From assembly GCF_014200435.1 (NCBI RefSeq), contig NZ_JACHBR010000002.1, positions 672,501 to 736,500 of the forward strand: DNA of 64,000 nt, in the 5' to 3' direction. Origin of the DNA: Sphaerisporangium krabiense (GTDB taxonomy: Bacteria; Actinomycetota; Actinomycetes; Streptosporangiales; Streptosporangiaceae). Every line of letters starts with the position of its first letter. Within the stretch, counting starts at the first letter, position 1. This document shows positions 8,752 to 16,656 of this stretch, in pieces. The translations under genes and the position numbers were made by a program. The notes below the pieces were generated by a model. The model worked only from the letters and a program-made list of their open reading frames with translations. It had not been told where the DNA came from and made no database searches.

Positions 8752-9516
8752 TTACCTCGGTAGTTCGGTTGCTGCGAGGTCGGGGAGGTTGCGGTCGTTC
8801 AGGTCGGCGCGTTGGCCGGATTCTCTGCCGCTGTAAAAACCCTCACGGTCCAAGGGGGACGAACGGGCGGGGCGGAGGCCGGGGAAGCGGTGGTTGAACT
8901 CGGCTTCGACCAGGGCGGTGCGGTCGAGGAGGATGAGTTCGGCGCCGGTGCCCTTGACCTCGGTGGTGATTTCGGTGACGCGGTCGCGGAGTTTGGTGGC
9001 GACGCCTGTGCCGAAGCCGACGTAGAAGGCGCGGCGGAAGTCGGCGGAGGCGCGGGCGCGGCGGTCCTTGTCGGTTACGGCCGCGAGCGCCGTGGCGGTG
9101 TGGCGGCGCAGGGCGGGTCTGACCTGGTTCTCCATTTGGAGGGTGAGGGACGGCAGGAGGACGCGCAGGCCGTCGAGGACGAGGTCGGGGCCGATGACGG
9201 TCATGGTGACGCGGGTGGCTCCCCGGATGCCGCGGCCCTTGACGCCCGTCCAGCGGTGCGCGCCCTTGCAGCCGAGCGCCTCGCACACCAGGTGCAGCGC
9301 CCAGCAGCGCTCGCGGGCGTGGCCGCCGCGGTTGGAGACCTCGAACTCGATGCCGTCGATCGTCTCGGCGCCGCCCGTCGTGCCGCGCCGCACGGCGGAG
9401 GCGTCGAGGCCGTAGCGGAGCATCAGGGCGGCGGCGTGGGCCGAGGCGAGCGTGGCCTCCTCCTCGCCGGTCGCGGGATGTTCGGCGAGGTCGAGGAGCC
9501 GCCGCACCCGCTCCAT
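8752..9516 (-). CDS. DUF2786 domain protein
   Basis: The segment MERVRRLLDLAEHPATGEEE with the following ALMLRYGLDAS is the DUF2786 signature, a short helical domain found in actinobacterial and phage proteins of unknown role. A second domain of about 150 residues follows (IEFEVSNRGGHARERCWALH to KGTGAELILLDRTALV). I give the conservative start at ATG 9516. The true start may be upstream: the frame stays open to 9789, and a CTG at 9552 has AGGAGG 5 bases ahead of it and would add the residues SGAREAVPPKI, which usually precede this domain. The C-terminal 40 residues are polar and probably disordered. Function is unknown. Confidence 0.68.
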   Translation of the reverse strand: MERVRRLLDLAEHPATGEEEATLASAHAAALMLRYGLDASAVRRGTTGGAETIDGIEFEVSNRGGHARERCWALHLVCEALGCKGAHRWTGVKGRGIRGATRVTMTVIGPDLVLDGLRVLLPSLTLQMENQVRPALRRHTATALAAVTDKDRRARASADFRRAFYVGFGTGVATKLRDRVTEITTEVKGTGAELILLDRTALVEAEFNHRFPGLRPARSSPLDREGFYSGRESGQRADLNDRNLPDLAATELPR

Positions 9517-9862
9517 GATCTTGGGCGGAACGGCCTCGCGGGCGCCGCTCAGCCGAGCCTCCTGGGGGTAGGCAGGGCGTCCGGCGATGCCTGCGGTGGC
9601 GTGTTCATGTGGCGTCTCGACCTTCTGGTGGCGTGCGGGGTCCTCCCGTGCCGCCGGGGGAGCGGGTGAAGGGTTGCTGGGGGACCAAGGTAACGGACGG
9701 TGGTCGCTGTCCCGGTGCGGGCGGGGTGGATGTTGTGGTTCCGCCCCGCAATCGTCACTGGTTGTCCTGTTTTTCCAGCTAGTGGGCACACTGGGTGATT
9801 GGCCGGGAGTGTCGGGGGTAGCCGTTCAGTGGTAACGGTGACCGAGCGATGGTGGTGACGAG

Positions 9863-10024
9863 ATGGCGTCGATGATCGATCGCATCAAGGAGTACCTGCG
9901 CAGCCCGAAGGGCCGCGAGCACGTCGAGAAGGCCAAGACGATGGCCAGGGACCCGCAGAACCAGCGCAAGCTGCGCGAGATGGTGGACAAGTGGCGCGCC
10001 CGGAAGACGACCCACCACGGGTGA
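9863..10024 (+). CDS. Conserved 53-residue basic helical protein
   Basis: This short gene reads MASMIDRIKEYLRSPKGREH and ends in WRARKTTHHG. A GGTGGTGA site lies just upstream of the ATG, third positions are almost all G/C, and a perfect 10-bp hairpin follows 37 bases after the stop. The product is highly charged, with Lys/Arg-rich amphipathic helices and no hydrophobic segment. Small proteins of this type (start MxxxxDRIxxYLxSPxGR) recur in Streptosporangiales and Streptomyces, but no role is known to me. It could be nucleic-acid associated; that is only an inference from charge. Confidence 0.6.
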   Translation: MASMIDRIKEYLRSPKGREHVEKAKTMARDPQNQRKLREMVDKWRARKTTHHG

Positions 10025-10395
10025 CGGGCGGTCCGGGCCCCAGGGATTCGCGGGTCTGGTGGCGGGCCTTGAGAACTCCCAAGGCCCGCGGGTCCGGTGA
10101 CGGCGCTTCTCGACAGGGGCCTCCTGCTTGTGGCGGATTTCTCTGGGGTCGGTGAGCGTGTGCTCCGATCGTGGTGCTTCCTGCCTGGGCTGGATCATCC
10201 AGAGCCGCTGAACGGGTCGCGTGGCGGTGGTTCCGGCTGGGGCCGGAGGTTTCGGGGACGGGGAGCGCGGTCGCGGGCCGGGGGAGGTTCCAGGAGGGGC
10301 ATCGAGGCGGCGGCGGGGTATGGACGGGAAGGGCGGGGCTGGCAGGCTTGCGGGTGGGGATTATGATGCTCCCCCCGACCCCCGTGGAGGCTACT
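10025..10395. other. Intergenic region upstream of the CoA-transferase
   Basis: This 371-base gap holds the hairpin terminator of the 53-residue gene (10062-10089) and the leader of the CoA-transferase, including its GGAGG at 10386-10390. Frames open through it have no recognisable protein. No clear promoter hexamers were seen. Confidence 0.5.
10062..10089 (+). terminator. Perfect 10-bp hairpin after the 53-residue gene
   Basis: GCGGGCCTTG at 10062-10071 pairs perfectly with CAAGGCCCGC at 10080-10089 around an 8-base loop. There is no T-tract, which is normal for actinobacterial terminators. Confidence 0.6.
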
Positions 10396-11553
10396 TTGCA
10401 GGGACCTCTGAGCGACATCGTGGTCCTGGACCTGTCCCGGGCGCTCGCCGGGCCGCACGGCGCGCAGATGCTGGGCGATCTGGGCGCCACGGTCATCAAG
10501 GTGGAGCATCCCGAGGGCGGAGACGAGTCGCGGGGCTGGGGGCCGCCCTTCGTGGGCCCGGCGGGTGACATCTCGACGTACTTCCTGGCGGCCAACCGCA
10601 ACAAGAGGTCCCTCACCCTGGACCTGAAGTCCGAGGAGGGCGCCGCCCTGCTCACCCGCCTGGTGCGGCAGAGCGACGTGCTGGTCGAGAACTTCCGCAC
10701 CGGCGTGCTCGACCGGCTCGGCTTCTCGATGGAGCGCCTGCACGAGCTGAACCCGCGCCTGGTGATCCTGTCCATCACGGGCTTCGGCCACGACGGCCCG
10801 GAGGGGGGCAGGCCGGGGTACGACCAGATCGCGCAGGGCGAGGCCGGCCTGATGAGCCTGACCGGGCCTTCGCCCGCCGAGCCGTACCGCGTGGGCGCCT
10901 CGATCGCCGACCTGCTCGCCGGGATCCACGGCGCGTACGGGGTGGTGGCCGCCCTGTACGAGCGGGAGCGCACGGGCAAGGGCAAGGTCGTGCGCACGTC
11001 CCTGCTGGCCTCGGTGGTCGGCGTGCACTCCTACCACGGGACGGCGTGGACGGTCGGGGGCAAGGTCCCTGTGGCGGCGGGCAACCACCACGCGTCGATC
11101 GCGCCCTATGGGGCGTTCCGCTGCGCGGACGGCATGATCCAGATAGCCGTGGCCAACGACGTCCAGTGGCGCAGGCTGGCCCCGGTGCTCGGCGTCGACC
11201 CCGCCGATCCGAGGTATGAGGACAACCGGCGGCGGTTCGCGAACCGCGACGCGCTGATCGCCGACATCGAGGGCGCGCTGGCCCGCCACGACCGGGCGCA
11301 CTGGCTGGCCGTGCTCGCCGAGCGCGGCATCCCGGCCGGCGCCATCCGCTCGCTGGACGAGGTCTACGCCTGGGAGCAGACCCGCTCGCAGGGCCTGCTG
11401 GTCACCGTGGACCACCCCGACCTCGGGACGATCGAGCTGCCCGGGTCGCCGCTGAGGTTCGACGACGCCCCACCGGCCGAGCACACGCCCCCGCCACGGC
11501 TGGGGCAGGACGATCAGGCCGTGCTGCACTGGCTGGCAGAGCGCGAAGGGTGA
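10396..11553 (+). CDS. Family III CoA-transferase (CaiB/BaiF type)
   Basis: The 385-residue protein starts with MQGPLSDIVVLDLSRALAGP, the standard N-terminus of this family, and has the DLKSEEG, VLVENFRTGVLDRLG and GYDQIAQGEAG motifs; Asp143 in the last is the expected catalytic aspartate that forms an aspartyl-CoA thioester. The start is a TTG at 10396, with GGAGG 5 bases upstream; upstream ATGs at 10363/10366 would place the ribosome site inside the gene. These enzymes move CoA between acyl-CoA and a free acid. The stop overlaps the GTG of the carboxyltransferase gene (GTGA), so the two are translationally coupled and probably act on the same acyl-CoA. The acid is unknown. Confidence 0.85.
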   Translation: MQGPLSDIVVLDLSRALAGPHGAQMLGDLGATVIKVEHPEGGDESRGWGPPFVGPAGDISTYFLAANRNKRSLTLDLKSEEGAALLTRLVRQSDVLVENFRTGVLDRLGFSMERLHELNPRLVILSITGFGHDGPEGGRPGYDQIAQGEAGLMSLTGPSPAEPYRVGASIADLLAGIHGAYGVVAALYERERTGKGKVVRTSLLASVVGVHSYHGTAWTVGGKVPVAAGNHHASIAPYGAFRCADGMIQIAVANDVQWRRLAPVLGVDPADPRYEDNRRRFANRDALIADIEGALARHDRAHWLAVLAERGIPAGAIRSLDEVYAWEQTRSQGLLVTVDHPDLGTIELPGSPLRFDDAPPAEHTPPPRLGQDDQAVLHWLAEREG

Positions 11554-13070
11554 CCACGCCCGACGGGGCCGCCCTCAAAAGGCCCGACGCCCGCACGCTC
11601 ATCGACACCGTTCTCGACCCCGGCTCGTGGAAGTCCTGGGACGAGCCACCGCGGGACCCCGCGCCGCCCGGGTCCGCCTACGCCGACGAGCTGGCCGCGG
11701 CGCGCGCCAGGTCCGGCTACGACGAGTCGGTCGTCACCGGCGAGGGCCTGCTGGAGGGCCGCAGGGTGGCGGTGATGGCCTGTGAGTTCTCCTTCATGGC
11801 CGGGTCCATCGGCGTGGTGGCGGCCGAACGGCTGGTGCGGGCCGTCGAGCGCGCGACGGCCGAGCGCCTGCCGCTGCTGGCCGCGCCCGCCTCGGGCGGC
11901 ACCCGCATGCAGGAGGGCGCGCTCGCCTTCGTCCAGATGATCAAGATCGGCGCGGCCGTGGCGGGCCACCGGGCCGCGGGCCTGCCGTACATCGTGTACC
12001 TGCGCCATCCGACGACCGGCGGGGTGTTCGCCTCGTGGGGCTCGCTCGGCCACGTCACCGCCGCCGAGCCGGGCGCGCTGATCGGCTTCCTCGGCCCGCG
12101 GGTCTTCGAGTCGCTGTACGGCTACCCGTTCCCGGAGGGCGTGCAGGTCTCGGAGAACCTGTTCCGGCACGGCCTGGTCGACGCGGTGGTCTCGGCGGAG
12201 CACGCCCGCGCGATCGCCGCGCGCGCCCTGGCCGTGCTGTGCGCGCCGACGCGCGGGCTGGAGCGCGGCCCCGAGCCGGTGGAGCGGCCGGTGGAGGTCG
12301 AGGCGTGGGAGGCGATCAGCCGGTCGCGGCGCGACGACCGGCCGAGCGTCAGGGCGCTGCTCAAGCTCGGCGCCTCGGACGTCACGCCGCTGAACGGCAC
12401 CGGCGTGGGCGAGAACGACCCGGGGCTGCTGCTGGCGCTGGCCAGGTTCGGCGCGGCGCCCGCCGTCGTGCTCGGCCAGGACCGGCGGCGGCAGCGGACC
12501 GGCCGCCAGCTCGGCCCCGCGGGGCTGCGGGTGGCGCGCCGCGGCATGCACCTGGCCTCCGAGCTGGGCCTGCCGCTGGTCACCGTGATCGACACGGCGG
12601 GCGCGGAGCTGTCCAAGGCGTCGGAGGAGGGCGGGCTGGCGGCCGAGATCGCCCGGTGCCTGGCCGACCTGGTGGCGCTGGACGCGCCGACGGTGTGCCT
12701 GCTGCTCGGCGAGGGGGCGGGCGGCGCGGCCCTGGCCCTGCTGCCCGCGGACCGGGTGCTGTGCGCGCAGCACGGCTGGCTGTCGCCGCTGCCGCCCGAG
12801 GGCGCCTCGGCGATCCTGTACCGGACGATCGACTTCGCGCCGGAGATCGCCAAGGCGCAGGGCGTGCGGGCCGTGGACCTCCAGCGGGACGGCATCGTTG
12901 ACCGGATAATCCCGGAATTCCCGGACGCCGCCTATGAGCCACGTCCGTTCTGCGAGCGGGTGGCCAGAACGCTCGAGTACGAGATCACCGGCCTGCTGAA
13001 CCGCCCCGCCGCCGACCGCCTGTCCACCCGCCTCGCCCGCTACCGAGGACTCGGCCTCCGCCCGGACTGA
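11550..13070 (+). CDS. Fused AccD-AccA type acyl-CoA carboxyltransferase
   Basis: The N-terminal half (about 30-235) is a crotonase-fold AccD-like domain with the APASGGTRMQEG oxyanion loop and GFLGPRVFESLYG; the C-terminal half (about 270-490) is AccA-like with VTVIDTAGAELSKASEEGGL and EGASAILYRTIDFAPEIAKA. E. coli keeps these as two proteins; here they are one of 506 residues. The AccD zinc ribbon (four Cys at the N-terminus) is missing. It would transfer carboxyl from biotin to an acyl-CoA, but no biotin carboxylase or carrier gene is nearby. It overlaps the CoA-transferase stop by 4 bases. The substrate could be acetyl-CoA or a larger acyl-CoA. Confidence 0.82.
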   Translation: MTTPDGAALKRPDARTLIDTVLDPGSWKSWDEPPRDPAPPGSAYADELAAARARSGYDESVVTGEGLLEGRRVAVMACEFSFMAGSIGVVAAERLVRAVERATAERLPLLAAPASGGTRMQEGALAFVQMIKIGAAVAGHRAAGLPYIVYLRHPTTGGVFASWGSLGHVTAAEPGALIGFLGPRVFESLYGYPFPEGVQVSENLFRHGLVDAVVSAEHARAIAARALAVLCAPTRGLERGPEPVERPVEVEAWEAISRSRRDDRPSVRALLKLGASDVTPLNGTGVGENDPGLLLALARFGAAPAVVLGQDRRRQRTGRQLGPAGLRVARRGMHLASELGLPLVTVIDTAGAELSKASEEGGLAAEIARCLADLVALDAPTVCLLLGEGAGGAALALLPADRVLCAQHGWLSPLPPEGASAILYRTIDFAPEIAKAQGVRAVDLQRDGIVDRIIPEFPDAAYEPRPFCERVARTLEYEITGLLNRPAADRLSTRLARYRGLGLRPD

Positions 13071-13157
13071 GGCGGGCAGCCCTGTCGGCGCGAGGACGTG
13101 GCAGGTTCCCTCCCGCAGCGGGCGGGATCGTGCGCGGGGCGCCCCGGAAGAGCCGTG

Positions 13158-14414
13158 CTAGGGCGTACGGTCTGGCCCGCTCGGTGCGGGCCGCGGGCCG
13201 CTGCGCGTGGGCTCCGTGCCGGGGATGGGGGAGCTCAGCCAGAGGGGTGGGTGGGCGGGCTCGTCGTGGTGCCAGAGCTCTTTGCCCGTCCTGTCCAGGC
13301 CCCGGATTCGGTATCCGGACAGGTTCACGTCCTCGCCGGGCTCGACGGGGGTCGCGAACAGGACCACGTCCTGCTGCCACGGGTCGGAGACCGTCGCCGC
13401 GTGTATCGTTCGCCGGCGGGGCAGGGTCAGCTCGACCCGGGCCGTCCCCGCCCTGGCGTAGCCGAACCACTGTCCGGCCGCGAAGTGTGACGCCACCGGG
13501 ACCGTCGTGACCCCATCGGACAGGTGGCCGTCAGGCGGAGAGACGGCCATGTTTCCAGCGAAGTCCGCGCCGACGATCCGGTCTCCGAGCCGCCACACCA
13601 GCGACCCGTCGTCGTACATCCGCGCCACCGGCCCCGCCGGCAGGCGCAGCGCCGCACCCACCGGTCTCGCGTCGGACGCCCCCACCGGTTCGGGCACGTC
13701 GGGACCGGCCTGCAGCGTCTGGACGATCTCGCCCCCCGCGCCGGAGAACTCGTACCTGTCGGCCGTCGCGCCGTAGGGGTACGTCACCGTCCAGATCGCC
13801 AGGGGAGCGCCGGGCAACCGGTGCACCCGCCCCTCGATGCGGGCGCCGTCGGCGCGGACGGCCGCCACTCCGGTGACGCCGTCCACGGCGGTGCCGTAGG
13901 CGGTCCGCCGCTCGGGCAGCGGCCAGCCGTGCCCGGTCTGGCCGGCCAGCCGGGCCCGCTCGCCGGGGTGCCCGGCGAGGTCGTCGCCGGACTGACATCC
14001 GGCGCTGCTGCCCCCGCGGGGCGTCTGGGTCGCCACGCACAGCTCGACCCCCGGGGCGCCGTCCCGCCGCGCGGCGAACCACAGCCGCATGGGCCGGTTC
14101 ACGGCGGGGTCGTCCAGGGTCAGCGTCGCGCCGATCGGCGGGCGCGTGGCCGTCTCGGTCTCGTAGGCGTCGTCGCCGGAGGGCGATGTGGTGGGCGATG
14201 TGGTGGCGGTCGTCGTCTGCCCGCCCGCGTTCATGACGACGAGGGACGCCCCGCCCAGCACGGCCCCCGCCGCGAGCGGGACGGCGGCCAGCGTCGCCCA
14301 CGAGCGGCGGCGGGCCCTGGTCAGACGGCGCTGGACGCCGTCCCAGGCGCGAGGATCGGCAGGGTAGGTGGCGGCGCGGGCGCGCAGGGCCTCGCGCAGG
14401 TCGTCCTCAATCAT
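13158..14414 (-). CDS. Membrane-anchored anti-sigma factor, probable
   Basis: The 418-residue protein starts at ATG 14414, overlapping the sigma factor stop by 8 bases. Residues 1-45 form a charged cytoplasmic region (MIEDDLREALRARAATYP), followed by one membrane helix at about 44-66 (WATLAAVPLAAGAVLG), a Thr/Ser-rich linker and a large extracytoplasmic region of about 340 residues with beta-rich character. This layout and the position directly after the sigma gene indicate that it holds the sigma factor at the membrane. No zinc-binding HxxxCxxC motif is present, so it is not a ZAS-type anti-sigma. The outer domain presumably senses an unknown signal. Confidence 0.68.
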   Translation of the reverse strand: MIEDDLREALRARAATYPADPRAWDGVQRRLTRARRRSWATLAAVPLAAGAVLGGASLVVMNAGGQTTTATTSPTTSPSGDDAYETETATRPPIGATLTLDDPAVNRPMRLWFAARRDGAPGVELCVATQTPRGGSSAGCQSGDDLAGHPGERARLAGQTGHGWPLPERRTAYGTAVDGVTGVAAVRADGARIEGRVHRLPGAPLAIWTVTYPYGATADRYEFSGAGGEIVQTLQAGPDVPEPVGASDARPVGAALRLPAGPVARMYDDGSLVWRLGDRIVGADFAGNMAVSPPDGHLSDGVTTVPVASHFAAGQWFGYARAGTARVELTLPRRRTIHAATVSDPWQQDVVLFATPVEPGEDVNLSGYRIRGLDRTGKELWHHDEPAHPPLWLSSPIPGTEPTRSGPRPAPSGPDRTP

Positions 14415-14919
14415 CGTTCTTCTCCTCGAGCGCACGGCCGAGTGCCGCGATCGCGCGGCTGGTATGGCTCTTGACCGAGCCGGGGGTGACGCCCATCGCG
14501 TCGGCGATCTCGCGCTCGGACAGGTCGAGCCAGTAGCGCAGCACGACGGCCTCGCGCTGGCGGCGCGGCAGGCCGTCGACGGCGGCGAGGAGGTCGCGGT
14601 GCCGCTCGGCGATCAGGAACGCCTGCTCGCCGCTGATGGCGGGTGTGGGCGGCTCGGGGCGCCGCAGCCGGGCGATTCGCAGGTGGCGGACGCGGTTGCG
14701 GGTCAGGTTGCAGACGATCGCCCGGAGGTAGGGTACGGAGGCCGCGTCATCGCGCAGCCGCCCCCGTCTTCGGTGCAGGCGGGCGAACGCCTCCTGCGCG
14801 ATGTCCTCGGGGTCGTCCGCGCCGAGCAGCCCGGCCAGCCGGACCATCGCCGGGTAGTGCGCGGCGAAGATGTCGGCGAACGCGGGACGCTCGCGGGACG
14901 CGGTCGGAATTCGGGTCAC
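14407..14919 (-). CDS. ECF/SigE-type RNA polymerase sigma factor
   Basis: The 170-residue protein has region 2 (FADIFAAHYPAMVRLAG, DPEDIAQEAFARLHRR, YLRAIVCNLTRNRVRHLR) and region 4 (LPRRQREAVVLRYWLDLSE, then IADAMGVTPGSVKSHTSRAI) with nothing of regions 1 or 3, as in group 4 sigma factors of the SigE/Sig24 sort. The GTG start at 14919 overlaps the stop of the upstream unknown gene by 4 bases (GTGA). The gene after it is its likely anti-sigma factor. Its target promoters are unknown; autoregulation of this operon is common for the class but not shown here. Confidence 0.85.
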   Translation of the reverse strand: MTRIPTASRERPAFADIFAAHYPAMVRLAGLLGADDPEDIAQEAFARLHRRRGRLRDDAASVPYLRAIVCNLTRNRVRHLRIARLRRPEPPTPAISGEQAFLIAERHRDLLAAVDGLPRRQREAVVLRYWLDLSEREIADAMGVTPGSVKSHTSRAIAALGRALEEKNDD

Positions 14920-15344
14920 ATGCCAGAGACACTCGCGCCCTGGGCCGGTTGACCCGGGATCGGGACGCGTTCCACGCGGATCGAGTGGACCTCGTCGTGC
15001 GGCACCACGACCTCGTAGGCGCCGTGGTCGACCATCCAGTAGCCGAGGGCCTCGGCCTTCGGGCCGCTGTGGCCGGTGTAGGCGATGTGCAGGCCGTCGT
15101 CGTCCTCGTCGAGGACCACGCAGGGCTCGCCGCCGAACGCGCCGACCGTGCGCAGCAGGACCAGCCACTGCAGGTCCTCGCGGCGGACCCGGCGGCGCCA
15201 GTAGCCGCCGGCCCGCTCGAAGCCCTCGCGGGGCTCCTCGCTGAACAGGACGACCTCGCCGGGCCCGGGGCCGAGCGCGGCGGCGTAGGTCTGGTCGTGC
15301 TGGCGGGCGATGAAGCCGAGGCCCACGGGCTCGATGTCGCTCAT
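14916..15344 (-). CDS. Unknown 142-residue protein coupled to sigma factor
   Basis: The start at ATG 15344 (MSDIEPVGLGFIARQHDQ) overlaps the stop of the preceding gene as ATGA, and its own stop overlaps the sigma factor GTG. The product is soluble, acidic in the middle (VVLDEDDDGLHIAYTG) and rich in aromatic residues (GGYWRRRVRREDLQWLVLL). No cofactor or catalytic motif is visible. Tight coupling on both sides suggests made-together stoichiometry with the sigma factor and the protein before it. I do not recognise the family. Confidence 0.62.
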   Translation of the reverse strand: MSDIEPVGLGFIARQHDQTYAAALGPGPGEVVLFSEEPREGFERAGGYWRRRVRREDLQWLVLLRTVGAFGGEPCVVLDEDDDGLHIAYTGHSGPKAEALGYWMVDHGAYEVVVPHDEVHSIRVERVPIPGQPAQGASVSGM

Positions 15345-15799
15345 GCCGCCCGCCGCCAGGTCAGCCCGTCGTAGTCGGCGAAGCGCCGCTCGCCCTTGGC
15401 GGTCATGTGGTGGATCTCGGCGCCGGCCGGGATCGGCATCGGCGTGGTGTGGAACTGGGGGACGACGTGCTGGCGCGAGGTGGTGAAGCCGTTGCCGGCG
15501 AAAGGCGGCGAATCGTTCCAATCTCCGCCCATGTGCGGGCCGTAGGGGACGACGTAGGCGTCGGACTCGCGGGCCTGCCACCGCAGGATGTACAGCTCGG
15601 GCACAGCGGGCGTCAGTTCCGAGCCCTCGAAGGTCAGGTCGAGGGCGGAGACGAGCTGCTCGGGGGTCGATAACCGTGAGCAGTCCTGGACGCGGTAGAC
15701 GTAGCCCGAGATGATCGTGCGCTGGCCCGCGAGGTAGGGCACCAGCAGCCGAGGGGGGATGACCTTCTGCATCTGGGTGCTTGGTGCCGGCTCGCTCAC
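15341..15799 (-). CDS. Unknown 152-residue protein, first of the coupled sigma group
   Basis: Starts at GTG 15799, ten bases after the stop of the amidase gene, and overlaps the next gene by ATGA. The product has a hydrophilic N-terminus (SEPAPSTQMQKVIPPRLLVP), a middle with alternating beta-type pattern (RTIISGYVYRVQDCSRL) and a His/Pro-rich C-terminal part (TSRQHVVPQFHTTPMPIP, GAEIHHMTAKGERRF). The several His could bind metal, but there is no recognised motif. No strong ribosome site precedes the GTG, so translation may depend on the upstream gene. The family is not recognised. Confidence 0.58.
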   Translation of the reverse strand: MSEPAPSTQMQKVIPPRLLVPYLAGQRTIISGYVYRVQDCSRLSTPEQLVSALDLTFEGSELTPAVPELYILRWQARESDAYVVPYGPHMGGDWNDSPPFAGNGFTTSRQHVVPQFHTTPMPIPAGAEIHHMTAKGERRFADYDGLTWRRAA

Positions 15800-15809
15800 A
15801 CCCGGTATT

Positions 15810-16631
15810 TTACGATCTGGCGACCTCGGCTTTCCGCACGGTGCCGTAAATATCCGCGCGGCGGTGCGCGAGGCTCGGCAGGGTGGCGCGCACCCGCTCG
15901 GTCTCGCCGGGGTCGATCTCGACGACCTGGACGCACGGCGCGGGCCCGAGGTCGGCGCGCACCACGCCCATGGGGTCGACCAGCATGCTCCTGCCCACCC
16001 CGAAGCCGTCCCTGGCCTCGGGGTTCGGGGCCTGGCCCACGGCGATGGTCCAGGTGGTGTTCTCGATGGCGCGGGCCTTGACCAGCGTGGTCCAGTGCTC
16101 CTCCTTCATCGGCCCGGAGCCCCAGGCGGCGATGACGGCGAACGCGTCGGCGCCGAGGTCGACCAGGGCGCGGGTCAGCTCGGGGAACCGGACGTCGTAG
16201 CAGGTGACGAGCCCGATCCGCAGCCCGGCCACCTCCGCGACGACCGGCTCGGCGCCGGGGGCGACCAGGTCGGACTCGCGGGCGCCGAAGGAGTCGAACA
16301 GGTGGATCTTGCGGTACGCCGCGACCCGCGTGCCGTGGCGGTCCAGCGCGACGGCGGTGTTGTACACCCGGCCGTCCGCGGGCTCGAACGTGCCGAGCAC
16401 GACGGCCACCTCGTGCGTGCGGGCGGCGGCGGCCACGGCGGTCATGAAGGGCCCGTCGAGCGGCTCGGCGTGGTCGGCGACGGCCTTGCCGAACCGGGTG
16501 AGCGTCGCCTCGGGGAAGACGGCGAGGGCGGCGCCCCGCGAGGCGGCCCTGCCGAGCGCGTCGCGCACGCGTTCGAGGTTGGTCTTCGGGTCGTCGGACA
16601 CCGGGATCTGGCACAGGGCGATGCGGGTCAC
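15810..16631 (-). CDS. Nitrilase-superfamily amidase (Nit2-like)
   Basis: This 273-residue carbon-nitrogen hydrolase has the full Glu-Lys-Cys triad: Glu41 in VFPEATLTR, Lys108 in YRKIHLFDSF and Cys144 in VTCYDVRFPE. The wording around Lys and Cys is that of the Nit2/omega-amidase and deaminated-glutathione amidase branch, which clears small amides such as alpha-ketoglutaramate or deaminated glutathione. Length is normal. It starts at GTG 16631, 25 bases after the DUF418 gene, and is followed after 10 bases by the sigma factor group. The divergent aminotransferase at 17743 is suggestive, since transaminases can make the alpha-keto amides that Nit2-type enzymes repair. Confidence 0.85.
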   Translation of the reverse strand: MTRIALCQIPVSDDPKTNLERVRDALGRAASRGAALAVFPEATLTRFGKAVADHAEPLDGPFMTAVAAAARTHEVAVVLGTFEPADGRVYNTAVALDRHGTRVAAYRKIHLFDSFGARESDLVAPGAEPVVAEVAGLRIGLVTCYDVRFPELTRALVDLGADAFAVIAAWGSGPMKEEHWTTLVKARAIENTTWTIAVGQAPNPEARDGFGVGRSMLVDPMGVVRADLGPAPCVQVVEIDPGETERVRATLPSLAHRRADIYGTVRKAEVARS

Positions 16632-16656
16632 CCGACCAGCGTAAGCGCGGGCGGGG

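Noticed and set aside
13174..13192. 7-bp hairpin after the AccD-AccA gene
   Set aside because: It lies inside the end of the convergent anti-sigma coding region, 104 bases past the stop, and could be chance in GC-rich DNA.
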